Shown here: one piece after another, positions 1 to 5,495 of the stretch
Position numbering within the stretch: the first letter of the stretch is position 1
Layout of the letters: the number at the start of each line of letters is the position of its first letter
Source of the DNA: Actinomycetota bacterium
Lineage (GTDB): Bacteria; Actinomycetota; Actinomycetes; Nanopelagicales; Nanopelagicaceae
NCBI GenBank assembly: GCA_947488645.1
Contig: CANLAC010000082.1
Location: 1 to 5,495, forward strand
Direction of reading: 5' to 3'
Length of the DNA: 5,495 bases
Translations under genes and position numbers: made by a program
Notes under the pieces: generated by a model
Seen by the model: the letters and a program-made list of their open reading frames with translations, nothing else
The model's database searches: none
What the model was told of the DNA's origin: nothing

Positions 1-2
1 AC

Positions 3-152
3 CGCATCAATGCACTTCCCCCAAGTGCTGCATTTGCAGCACTACATGCGAGTCTTATTTTCGCCCTAGCCGCCAAAAGTGCGAGCTATACCCGAGACGC
101 GCTTGTCGTCTCGATTGGTATGCATTTCTATGTCTCTACAACCACGTACTAG
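3..152 (+). CDS. Possible 3' end of an unrecognised upstream gene (partial)
   Basis: Reading from base 3, this frame has no stop until TAG at 150-152, giving 49 residues that are rich in Ala and Leu (for example PPSAAFAAL, SLIFALAAK) and end in YVSTTTY. I recognise no family. If real, it runs off the left edge and overlaps the start of the helicase gene by 23 bases. Against it, about 50 stop-free codons occur by chance fairly often at this base composition. Its Ser and Ala codons (agt, agc, tcg, gcg, gcc) also differ from the tca and gca favoured in the next gene. The alternative is that this stretch is intergenic and holds control elements. Confidence 0.3.
   Translation, partial: RINALPPSAAFAALHASLIFALAAKSASYTRDALVVSIGMHFYVSTTTY
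5..22 (-). other. Possible divergent start codon with G-rich ribosome site at the left edge
   Basis: On the minus strand an ATG lies at 7-5, nine bases downstream of a GGGGGA run (the complement of 17-22). This could be the ribosome site and start of a gene running left out of the window. Only two codons would be visible, so no product can be named. From memory, mycobacterial rhlE-type helicase genes sit beside a divergent ferritin-like gene, which is compatible with this but proves nothing. It conflicts with reading bases 3-152 as plus-strand coding. Confidence 0.2.
24..43. repeat. Near-perfect 20-base dyad (two 9-base arms)
   Basis: The arms AGTGCTGCA (24-32) and TGCAGCACT (35-43) are exact reverse complements separated by TT. 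No T-run follows, so this is not an intrinsic terminator. If the region is intergenic, it has the shape of a repressor operator and overlaps the weak -35-like hexamer TTGCAG (34-39). If the region is coding, the symmetry may simply come from Ala codons (gct gca ttt gca gca). Confidence 0.35.
34..61 (+). promoter_or_regulatory. Weak promoter-like pair upstream of the helicase gene
   Basis: TTGCAG at 34-39 (three of six matches to TTGACA) and TATTTT at 56-61 (four of six to TATAAT) are separated by 16 bases. A transcript would begin near 68 and have a leader of roughly 60 bases containing the hairpin at 93-113. Matches of this quality are common by chance. A second option is a leaderless start from TATGCA at 119-124, just before the ATG. 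Confidence 0.2.
93..113 (+). other. Hairpin-capable inverted repeat before the helicase start
   Basis: CGAGACG (93-99) and CGTCTCG (107-113) are exact reverse complements with a 7-base loop, giving a GC-rich 7-bp stem that ends 16 bases before the ATG at 130. There is no T-run after it. In an mRNA leader it could influence translation, but it also lies inside the possible overlapping reading frame, and no function is shown. Confidence 0.3.
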
Positions 153-2268
153 CGCGCCCGGAAAAGCTCGTCGCGCAGCATCAGCAGGAAAGCCTAAGCG
201 CACAAAAAAGGCTGCTGAATTTAAAGAATCTGCTCCTAAGGCACGTCACACGACTGCACAAAAAGCAGCACGTAAAGGTGCAGCAGCTAAACCTTCAACA
301 GGTAAGCCTTCATCAACTCGTCGTTATTCAGATGTTGATACATCTGCAATTTCAAAGAAGGAAGCTCGCTTAGTTGATCGTTCAAAGTTGCGCGCAAAGC
401 GTTACCAAGAACAAACAGCATCAAAGCCACGTCCAACTGAAGAACCTGCAGAGCGTTCAGCACGTATTGAACGATCACAGCGTCCAGATTCACGTGCAAA
501 GAAGTTTGTAAAAGAACGCGAAGTTCGCGAATCAGCACCACGTGCAGAGCGAACAGAACGCACCGAACGTCCAGCATCTCGTCCAGAGTTTAAGAAGACA
601 TATAAGAAGGCAGAACGCCCAGAGCGTCCAGCATTCAAGCGTGAAGATTCACGTCCAGTATTTAAAAAGGATTCAGATTCACGTCCAACAAATCGTCGCG
701 ACGCTGTAAAGGCAAAGATTGCTCGCACAGATGATGGCCGTCCAAACTTCGAGCCACGCAAGCGCGAAAAGTTTGATCCAACTCGTCCAAAGAAGTCCAG
801 CGTTGCACCAGATACTCGCGCAGCTAACTTCCGCGCAGAGCGTCCAGTACGCGATCGCCGTAATGATTCATCAGCCTATGCTCGTGATGACTTCAAATCA
901 CACTCAAAGTCTCACTCAAATGCAGCGGTCGATTTCGGTGCAGATGACAACTACATTTCAGCAAATCTTGCAGATGCAAACCTTGTTGATGCAACTCCCC
1001 TAACTGAGATCACAACAACATTTGCTGATCTTGGTATTGCAGCTCCACTTGTTAATGCACTAAGCAAGCAAGGAATTTTGCATCCATTCCCAATTCAGAT
1101 TGCAACACTGCCAGATGCACTAGCAGGCCACGATATTTTGGGTCGTGGACAAACTGGTTCAGGAAAGACTCTTGCATTTGGTTTGGCGCTTCTTAACAAC
1201 TTAAATGGCAAGGTTGCAAAGCCTCACAAGCCATTGGCACTTGTTTTGACTCCAACTCGCGAATTAGCACAGCAGATCGATGAAGTTTTGATGCCACTTG
1301 CTCGCTCAATTGGTCACGAATCAGTTGTAGTTGCTGGCGGAATGTCATACTCAAAGCAGATCACAGCGATGCGTCGCGGAACCGCCATTCTGGTGGCAAC
1401 ACCTGGTCGTTTGATCGATCTACTTAACAAGGGTGAAGTTCAGTTAGACCAACTTCAAATTACCGTTCTTGATGAAGCAGATCAGATGGCAGACATGGGC
1501 TTCTTGCCTGTTGTTAAGGAAATTCTTGATCAGGCAAAGCTTGATGGTCAGCGACTTCTTTTCTCTGCAACTCTTGACCGCGGTGTGGACTCATTGGTTC
1601 GTCAGTACTTGAAGAACCCAAAGACTCACTCACTACAAAACGACCGTGCATCTGTTTCAACAATGGAGCACTACGTATTGGTTATGAACCCAACTGATAA
1701 AGATGACATCACAAATCAGGTTGCGGCTCGTAACGGAAAAACTATTTTGTTCGTTAAGACTCAACGCGGTGCAGATCGTTTAGCTGACAAGCTTGCTCAC
1801 GCAGGTGTGCCAGTTGGTGCATTGCACGGTGGAAAGTCACAAGCAGTTCGTACTCGTACTTTGGCTCTCTTCAAGGAGACAGCAAATGCCGCACTCGTTG
1901 CAACAGATGTTGCAGCACGCGGTATTCACGTTGATGGAATTTCACTTGTTGTGCACGTAGATGCTCCAACAGATCACAAGGATTACTTGCACCGCGCTGG
2001 TCGTACAGCACGTGCTGGTGAGGCCGGAACTGTTGTAACTCTTGCGACAACACGTCAACAGAAATCAATCGGTGGACTTACACAGCGTGCTGGCGTAACC
2101 CCTAAGTTTGTTGGAGTTACACCCCTCAGCACTGAATTAATGAAGATTACGGGCGCACAGGAGCCAACAGGTATTCCCTACATCGTGCCAATCGTTGAAA
2201 AGTCTGTACGAAGTGGTGGAAAGCGCCCTCGTCCAAACTCAAGCCAGCGTCGACGTCGCCCTCACTAA
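130..2268 (+). CDS. DEAD-box ATP-dependent RNA helicase with long basic N-terminal tail
   Basis: This cytoplasmic enzyme is predicted to use ATP to unwind or remodel RNA, as in ribosome assembly and RNA decay. The 712-residue product carries all the family motifs: Phe298 and Gln323 of the Q motif, GQTGSGKT (340-347, Lys346), PTREL (375-379), TPGR (424-427), DEAD (448-451), SAT (479-481), ATDVAARG (591-598) and HRAGRTARAG from His621. Residues 1 to about 295 are low-complexity and rich in Lys, Arg, Pro and Ala, with recurring RP-x-F units. A Ser/His stretch (256-263) and an acidic linker (about 268-297) lead into the core, and the C-terminus is also basic (RRRRPH). I chose ATG 130 over GTG 79 because neither has a ribosome site and ATG 130 overlaps less of the upstream frame. 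It resembles actinobacterial RhlE-type helicases, though the exact subfamily is uncertain. The dcp gene follows after 17 bases. Confidence 0.95.
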   Translation: MSLQPRTSAPGKARRAASAGKPKRTKKAAEFKESAPKARHTTAQKAARKGAAAKPSTGKPSSTRRYSDVDTSAISKKEARLVDRSKLRAKRYQEQTASKPRPTEEPAERSARIERSQRPDSRAKKFVKEREVRESAPRAERTERTERPASRPEFKKTYKKAERPERPAFKREDSRPVFKKDSDSRPTNRRDAVKAKIARTDDGRPNFEPRKREKFDPTRPKKSSVAPDTRAANFRAERPVRDRRNDSSAYARDDFKSHSKSHSNAAVDFGADDNYISANLADANLVDATPLTEITTTFADLGIAAPLVNALSKQGILHPFPIQIATLPDALAGHDILGRGQTGSGKTLAFGLALLNNLNGKVAKPHKPLALVLTPTRELAQQIDEVLMPLARSIGHESVVVAGGMSYSKQITAMRRGTAILVATPGRLIDLLNKGEVQLDQLQITVLDEADQMADMGFLPVVKEILDQAKLDGQRLLFSATLDRGVDSLVRQYLKNPKTHSLQNDRASVSTMEHYVLVMNPTDKDDITNQVAARNGKTILFVKTQRGADRLADKLAHAGVPVGALHGGKSQAVRTRTLALFKETANAALVATDVAARGIHVDGISLVVHVDAPTDHKDYLHRAGRTARAGEAGTVVTLATTRQQKSIGGLTQRAGVTPKFVGVTPLSTELMKITGAQEPTGIPYIVPIVEKSVRSGGKRPRPNSSQRRRRPH
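430..846 (+). repeat. CGTCCA (Arg-Pro) codon-pair repeats in the helicase tail
   Basis: The hexamer CGTCCA occurs in frame at 430, 481, 568, 580, 625, 652, 682, 739, 784 and 841. Ten of the eleven Arg-Pro pairs in this stretch use exactly these codons; the exception is cgc-cca at 616. Four pairs belong to a degenerate RP-x-F unit at residues 151, 166, 175 and 204. GATTCACGTCCA is repeated exactly at 646-657 and 676-687. The units are irregularly spaced, so this is a drifting low-complexity repeat and not a regular tandem array. Confidence 0.7.
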
Positions 2269-2285
2269 TTAGTACAGTTCGCGTC
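2250..2285 (+). promoter_or_regulatory. Candidate leaderless promoter of dcp
   Basis: TCGACG (2250-2255, four of six matches to TTGACA) and TACAGT (2273-2278, four of six to TATAAT) are separated by 17 bases. The -10 hexamer ends seven bases before the ATG at 2286, so transcription would begin at or next to the start codon. No purine-rich ribosome site is present in 2266-2285. The -35 element lies inside the end of the helicase gene. Co-transcription from upstream is equally possible. Confidence 0.35.
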
Positions 2286-4319
2286 ATGACAAACGCGAAT
2301 CCATTTGCCCAACGAAGCACTCTTGAATATGAGCTGCCTCCATTTGCTGACATCAAAGTCGAGCACTATCTGCCTGCCTTCTATGAAGGGTGCACGCAGC
2401 AACTAGCTGAAGTTCAGGCAATCATGGACACGCCAGGTGCTGCCACATTTGAGAACACAATTGTTGCTCTTGAAAAAAGCGGACAGATGTTGATGCGTAT
2501 GTTGCTTGTTTTCTATAACAAGTCATCAAGTGATACCAGTGATGAATTAGATGCCATTGAGGAAGAAATGGCACCAAAGCTTGCTGCCCATCAAGATTCA
2601 ATCCAATTGAATCCAGTCTTGTTTAAGAGAATCAAAGATCTCTACGATGCCCGCGAATCAATCGGATTAAATAGCGAAGATGCCTGGATACTAGAGCGCT
2701 ATTACAAGGATCTAATCCATGCTGGTGCTCATCTAACAGAAGCACAGCGCGATCGCCTCAAAGAATTAAACGAAGAGCTTTCAAAGCTAGAAACTCAGTT
2801 TGGTAAAAATGTTTTAGCTGACACCAATGACTTAGCGGTTCTTGTTGATTCCCTCGAAGAACTAGATGGCCTTAGCGAAAACGAGATTGCCGCAGCATCA
2901 GCTGCAGCTAAAGATCGTGGACATGATGGCAAGTGGCTTATTGGAATGGTGAACTTCACTGGTAACCCAGTCCTTGATTCACTAACTAACCGTGAACTTC
3001 GCAAAAAGATCATGGATGCATCAAAGCAAAAAGCTAATCGCCCGAATGAGAACGATAACAAGCCTGTATTACTTCAAATGGTCAAACTTCGTGCAGAGCG
3101 CGCCAAGCTATTTGGCAAGCAAACTCATGCTGAGCACGTTATTGCAGTGCAGACAGCAGAGCATCCAGACAATGTGCATGCGATGCTTCGAAAGATCGCA
3201 CCTGCTGCTGTGCGCAACGCAAAGGCAGAGGCAGAAGATCTCAAGAGATCTGCTGGCACAGATATTGAAAGCTGGGACTGGGGTTTTTACACTGAGCAAG
3301 TTCGCTTAGAAAAGTACAACATCGATACAACAAAGATGCGTCCGTACTTTGAATTAGAGCGCGTACTACATGATGGTGTTTTCTTTGCAGCAACTAAGTT
3401 GTTTGGAATTACCTTTAAAGAGCGTCCAGACCTTGTTACCTACCACCCAGAAGCTCGCGCATTTGAAGTGAACAATGAGGATGGCAGCAAGGTTGGTCTA
3501 TTTATTGGCGATTTCTACACACGCGATTCAAAGCGTGGTGGAGCCTGGATGAACAACTTGGTAGATCAGAACTTCTTATTTGATCAATTACCAGTTGTTG
3601 TAAATAACTTGAATATTCCAAAGCCTCCAGCAGGCAAGCCAACTCTTCTCACATATGATGAAATCACAACCTTGTTCCACGAGTTTGGACATGCAATCCA
3701 CGGATTGTTATCTCAGGTTAAGTACCCACGTGTTTCTGGAACATCAGTTCAGCGTGACTTCGTTGAGTTCCCATCACAGGTAAATGAGATGTGGATCTTG
3801 TGGCCAGAGGTAGTTGAAAACTATGCGCGCCACCATGAAACAGGTGAGAAGTTGCCACAAGAGTGGATCGATAACTTAAACGCTGCTCGCACCTTTAATG
3901 AGGGACATGCAACGACTAGTTATTTGGCAGCAGCTATTCTGGATCTTGCTTGGCATGAACTAGACACTGAACAAGCAGCCAAAGTCACTGATGTTGAAGC
4001 CTTTGAAGCCCAAGCGATTAAGGATTATGGTCTTGATTTCGCACCTGTTCCAACTCGCTACCGCTCAACCTATTTTAGCCACATCTTTGCCGGTGGTTAC
4101 TCATCTGGTTACTACGGCTATATCTGGTCTGAAGTACTAGATGCTGACACTGTTGATTGGTTCAAAGAAAACGGTGGATTACAGCGCAAAAATGGCGAAC
4201 ACTTCAAGAACACTCTTCTTGGACGCGGCGGATCTATTGATTCAATGCAGATGTTCCGCAATTTCCGCGGACGTGATTCAAAGATCGAGCCGCTGTTGAA
4301 GCGACGTGGTCTAGCTTAA
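2286..4319 (+). CDS. dcp: M3-family zinc metallopeptidase, peptidyl-dipeptidase Dcp
   Basis: This is a predicted cytoplasmic zinc peptidase that removes dipeptides from the C-termini of short peptides, helping to recycle peptides for nutrition and protein turnover. The product is 677 residues, close to the usual Dcp length (about 680), and has no signal peptide. The N-terminal half is helical and charged, with a coiled-coil-like stretch from about residue 150. The zinc site HEFGH is at 465-469 (ligands His465 and His469, catalytic Glu466), and the third ligand is probably Glu494 in DFVEFPSQ. The downstream His599, Tyr605 and Tyr612 (in HIFAGGY and GYYGY) match the substrate-binding residues of the family. 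The segment from HEFGH through SGTSVQRDFVEFPSQ favours Dcp over oligopeptidase A (PrlC), its close relative, though specificity cannot be proved from sequence. The frame is intact. It starts 17 bases after the helicase stop, and pulA follows after 38 bases. Confidence 0.93.
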   Translation: MTNANPFAQRSTLEYELPPFADIKVEHYLPAFYEGCTQQLAEVQAIMDTPGAATFENTIVALEKSGQMLMRMLLVFYNKSSSDTSDELDAIEEEMAPKLAAHQDSIQLNPVLFKRIKDLYDARESIGLNSEDAWILERYYKDLIHAGAHLTEAQRDRLKELNEELSKLETQFGKNVLADTNDLAVLVDSLEELDGLSENEIAAASAAAKDRGHDGKWLIGMVNFTGNPVLDSLTNRELRKKIMDASKQKANRPNENDNKPVLLQMVKLRAERAKLFGKQTHAEHVIAVQTAEHPDNVHAMLRKIAPAAVRNAKAEAEDLKRSAGTDIESWDWGFYTEQVRLEKYNIDTTKMRPYFELERVLHDGVFFAATKLFGITFKERPDLVTYHPEARAFEVNNEDGSKVGLFIGDFYTRDSKRGGAWMNNLVDQNFLFDQLPVVVNNLNIPKPPAGKPTLLTYDEITTLFHEFGHAIHGLLSQVKYPRVSGTSVQRDFVEFPSQVNEMWILWPEVVENYARHHETGEKLPQEWIDNLNAARTFNEGHATTSYLAAAILDLAWHELDTEQAAKVTDVEAFEAQAIKDYGLDFAPVPTRYRSTYFSHIFAGGYSSGYYGYIWSEVLDADTVDWFKENGGLQRKNGEHFKNTLLGRGGSIDSMQMFRNFRGRDSKIEPLLKRRGLA

Positions 4320-4322
4320 TCA

Positions 4323-4357
4323 TTTATTTATACGAGTTCTTTGGGTAAGTTCTGCTC
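4323..4357 (+). promoter_or_regulatory. Candidate leaderless promoter of pulA
   Basis: TAAGTT at 4346-4351 fits the TANNNT -10 pattern and occupies exactly -12 to -7 if transcription begins at the A of ATG 4358. Seventeen bases further upstream is only a weak -35-like TTTATT (4323-4328), in an AT-rich stretch. No ribosome site is seen between 4340 and 4357 beyond an isolated GGG. The 38-base gap after dcp holds no terminator hairpin, so read-through from dcp remains possible. Confidence 0.35.
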
Positions 4358-4367
4358 ATGAGAACTC
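4334..4367. promoter_or_regulatory. Cluster of AGTTCT/AGAACT half-sites around the pulA start (possible operator)
   Basis: GAGTTCT (4334-4340) and AAGTTCT (4347-4353) are direct repeats 13 bases apart, and AGAACTC (4361-4367) is the exact reverse complement of the first. The second and third form an interrupted dyad, AGTTCT-7-AGAACT, centred on the start codon, and the perfect palindrome CTCATGAG (4355-4362) lies within it. The cluster overlaps the putative -10 and transcription start, where a repressor would block a carbohydrate-use gene. The protein that would bind is unknown, and chance is possible. Confidence 0.35.
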
Positions 4368-4447
4368 AATCCGTATCAAAGAAGATCCAATTGCTAATTG
4401 CTTTGATAGCAATTTTTTCCTGTGGTCTTCCTGCAATCGCATCTGCT
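4358..4447 (+). other. Signal peptide of the pullulanase
   Basis: The first 30 residues have a basic head (Arg2, Lys8, Lys9), a hydrophobic core (LLIALIAIF, 12-20) and small residues before a likely signal peptidase I site after Ala30 (Ala28-Ser29-Ala30) or Ala28 (Ala26-Ile27-Ala28). Cys22, preceded by Ile-Phe-Ser, resembles a lipobox, but Phe at -2 is atypical, so lipid anchoring is less likely. No twin-arginine motif is present, so Sec export is expected. Confidence 0.8.
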
Positions 4448-5495
4448 CTTCCTGCAACCGTGAATTTAACGGTCCACTATCAACGACCCGCAAATGACTA
4501 CCAGGGTTGGAATTTGTGGCTTTGGAAGAACCTGACTTCAGGTACAGATCTTGAGGTTGATGCCAATGGAGTTTCATTCACTGCCGATGATGATTTTGGA
4601 AAGATTGCAAAAGTAAAAATTGATGGAATGGATAAATTTGAAAATCTTGGAATAATTGTTAGAAAAGGTAATTGGGATTCTAAAGATTTTGGTGATGATC
4701 GATTTATCACCAATATTCCAGATAATGGAAACGTTGAAATTTGGTTACGACAAGGAGACCCTACAATTCACTATTCAATTCCGACAACTCCGATTCCAGC
4801 AAACCCAGCTTTGGAATTTGCAAAACTATACGACTCTCCTGAATTTGCCGCCAAGTACACCTACACAGGTAACGACTTGGGTGTCACATACACAAAGGCA
4901 TCAACAAAGCTTCGTGTTTGGGCTCCTACAGCTAAAGCCGTTAATGTAGTGACCTATAAAGAAGCTGATGCACCTTATACATCTGGTGTTTTAACAAAAA
5001 TGAAATATGACACTAAGGGAACTTGGGTTGCCACCCTTAAAGGTGATCAAAATGGAACTGTGTTTAATTATCGTGTCACCGTAAACAACACAATTAATGA
5101 AGCGGTAGATCCATATGTACGGGCTACAACAATAAATGGCGCGCGTGGAGTTATCGTAGATTTGGATACAACAGATCCAAAAGGCTGGAATTCTTCAAAG
5201 CCAAAATTCAGTGGAAAACCAACTGATGCTGTGATTTATGAACTTCATGTTCGTGACCTATCAATGGATCCATCAAGTGGCATTCCAGCTAAAAACAAGG
5301 GCAAGTTCTTGGCTCTTACAGATTTAAACACAAGTAATAATGGCCAAAAAACAGGTGTGGCGGCAATCAAGGATCTTGGAGTAACTCACGTTGAGCTGCT
5401 ACCAATTTTTGACTTCGCTACCGTGAATGAAAATTTGCCAACATTTAACTGGGGATACGATCCTCAAAACTACAACGTTCCTGAAGGTTCATATA
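4358..5495 (+). CDS. pulA: Exported type I pullulanase, 5' part (runs off the right edge)
   Basis: Pullulanase hydrolyses alpha-1,6 bonds in pullulan and in branched glucans such as amylopectin and glycogen; here it is predicted to act outside the membrane. The visible 379 codons give, in order: a signal peptide (1 to about 30), a CBM41/pullulanase-associated domain (about 34-133, opening VNLTVHYQRP with the W-rich GWNLWLW), a CBM48/early-set domain (about 172-270, LRVWAPTAKAVNV), and the start of the GH13 barrel (AVIYELHVRDLS at 291-302, THVELLPIFDF at 343-353). FNWGYDP (363-369) followed by PEGSY matches the YNWGYDP signature of type I pullulanases, with Phe for the first Tyr. The catalytic Asp, Glu and Asp lie beyond the window, so activity cannot be confirmed. 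The frame is intact as far as it goes. By eye its codons are more A/T-rich (aat, aaa, aga) than those of the two upstream genes. Confidence 0.9.
   Translation, partial: MRTQSVSKKIQLLIALIAIFSCGLPAIASALPATVNLTVHYQRPANDYQGWNLWLWKNLTSGTDLEVDANGVSFTADDDFGKIAKVKIDGMDKFENLGIIVRKGNWDSKDFGDDRFITNIPDNGNVEIWLRQGDPTIHYSIPTTPIPANPALEFAKLYDSPEFAAKYTYTGNDLGVTYTKASTKLRVWAPTAKAVNVVTYKEADAPYTSGVLTKMKYDTKGTWVATLKGDQNGTVFNYRVTVNNTINEAVDPYVRATTINGARGVIVDLDTTDPKGWNSSKPKFSGKPTDAVIYELHVRDLSMDPSSGIPAKNKGKFLALTDLNTSNNGQKTGVAAIKDLGVTHVELLPIFDFATVNENLPTFNWGYDPQNYNVPEGSY
4389..4418 (+). repeat. Tandem AATTGCT pair, inverted AGCAATT and T-run inside the signal-peptide codons
   Basis: AATTGCT is repeated back to back (4389-4395 and 4396-4402). 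After TTGAT comes the exact inverted copy AGCAATT (4408-4414), which continues into a run of T that ends at 4418. The second copy can form a 7-bp stem with a 5-base loop followed by T residues, which has the shape of a weak intrinsic terminator. The first copy could pair with the same arm as an alternative. The stem has only two G-C pairs, and the sequence also simply encodes the hydrophobic core of the signal peptide. Confidence 0.3.
4426..4457 (+). repeat. 11-base direct repeat at the signal-peptide cleavage region
   Basis: TCTTCCTGCAA occurs at 4426-4436 and again at 4447-4457, exactly 21 bases (seven codons) apart and in the same frame. It encodes Leu-Pro-Ala twice around the predicted cleavage site. 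It may be the trace of a small in-frame duplication. Confidence 0.5.

Noticed and set aside
79..129. GTG start at 79, extending the helicase by 17 residues
   Set aside because: It has no ribosome site, and the extra residues (RAIPETRLSSRLVCIS) are unlike the basic tail that follows. It would also overlap the upstream frame by 74 bases. ATG 130 is the simpler choice, though unproven.
287..761. Open frames on the minus strand opposite the helicase tail (287-577 and 402-761)
   Set aside because: They arise from the biased Arg/Pro/Ala codons of the plus-strand gene, which rarely produce stops on the opposite strand. The translations are low-complexity mirrors with no family features.
719..1003. 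Plus-strand open frame of 94 codons in another frame of the helicase gene
   Set aside because: It lies wholly within the helicase tail, has Gln/Ser-rich composition typical of an out-of-frame reading, and has no independent start signal.
2264..2273. 10-base palindrome ACTAATTAGT over the helicase stop codon
   Set aside because: Palindromes of this length are expected several times in a window this size. It is AT-rich, too short for a terminator and has no T-run.
2147..2356. Minus-strand open frame across the helicase-dcp junction
   Set aside because: It overlaps both well-supported genes, matches no family I know, and has no ribosome site or promoter of note.
2795..3309. Minus-strand frames (2795-3061, 3108-3299) and an alternative plus frame (2992-3309) inside dcp
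   Set aside because: All lie inside the intact peptidase reading frame, which carries the conserved protein signal. Their translations are featureless.
4320..4357. Transcription terminator between dcp and pulA
   Set aside because: No GC-rich stem followed by a T-run exists in the gap. The only inverted repeat (4334-4340 with 4361-4367) extends into the pulA codons and lacks a T-run.
4356..4949. Minus-strand frames (4356-4577, 4498-4713) and a plus frame (4656-4949) over the pullulanase
   Set aside because: The pullulanase frame from 4358 is continuous to the window edge and encodes recognisable domains in order, so these are shadow frames.
1..5495. Mobile elements, CRISPR arrays, tRNA or rRNA genes, or a new defence system
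   Set aside because: No transposase or integrase signatures, no regularly spaced direct repeats, no tRNA cloverleaf and no rRNA-like stretches were found. The three clear genes belong to well-known families with ordinary functions.

Overview
This window looks like chromosomal DNA from a bacterium of moderate to low GC, most likely a streamlined actinobacterium such as the freshwater acI group (Nanopelagicales, e.g. Planktophila-like). That is an inference from three things: the actinobacterial style of the DEAD-box helicase, the very tight gene spacing (17 and 38 bases), and the lack of convincing Shine-Dalgarno sites. No phylogenetic marker is present to settle it.

Layout, left to right, all on the plus strand. 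(1) Bases 1-129 are ambiguous. One frame stays open from the left edge to 152 and may be the 3' end of an unrecognised gene. The same stretch also carries two hairpin-capable dyads, a weak promoter-like pair and a possible divergent start at 5-7, so it could instead be an intergenic control region. (2) 130-2268 encodes a DEAD-box RNA helicase of 712 residues whose first ~295 residues are a very basic, low-complexity tail. (3) 2286-4319 encodes a complete M3-family zinc metallopeptidase, best matched to peptidyl-dipeptidase Dcp. (4) 4358 to the right edge is the 5' part of an exported type I pullulanase (379 codons visible, no stop reached), with a signal peptide, CBM41/PUD domain, CBM48 domain and the beginning of the GH13 barrel.

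The three genes do not form one obvious pathway. The helicase is an RNA-metabolism gene, Dcp is a cytoplasmic enzyme that trims peptides, and the pullulanase would act outside the membrane on alpha-1,6 branch points of pullulan, glycogen or starch-like glucans. The last two fit a heterotroph living on peptides and polysaccharide scraps. TANNNT-like -10 hexamers sit at leaderless distance upstream of the dcp and pulA start codons, so each gene may have its own leaderless transcript even though they are packed like an operon. The most interesting small-scale signal is the set of AGTTCT/AGAACT half-sites around the pulA start.

No tRNA, rRNA, CRISPR array, insertion sequence or phage gene was seen. 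I found no strong evidence of an undescribed system; the findings are modest and ranked accordingly.
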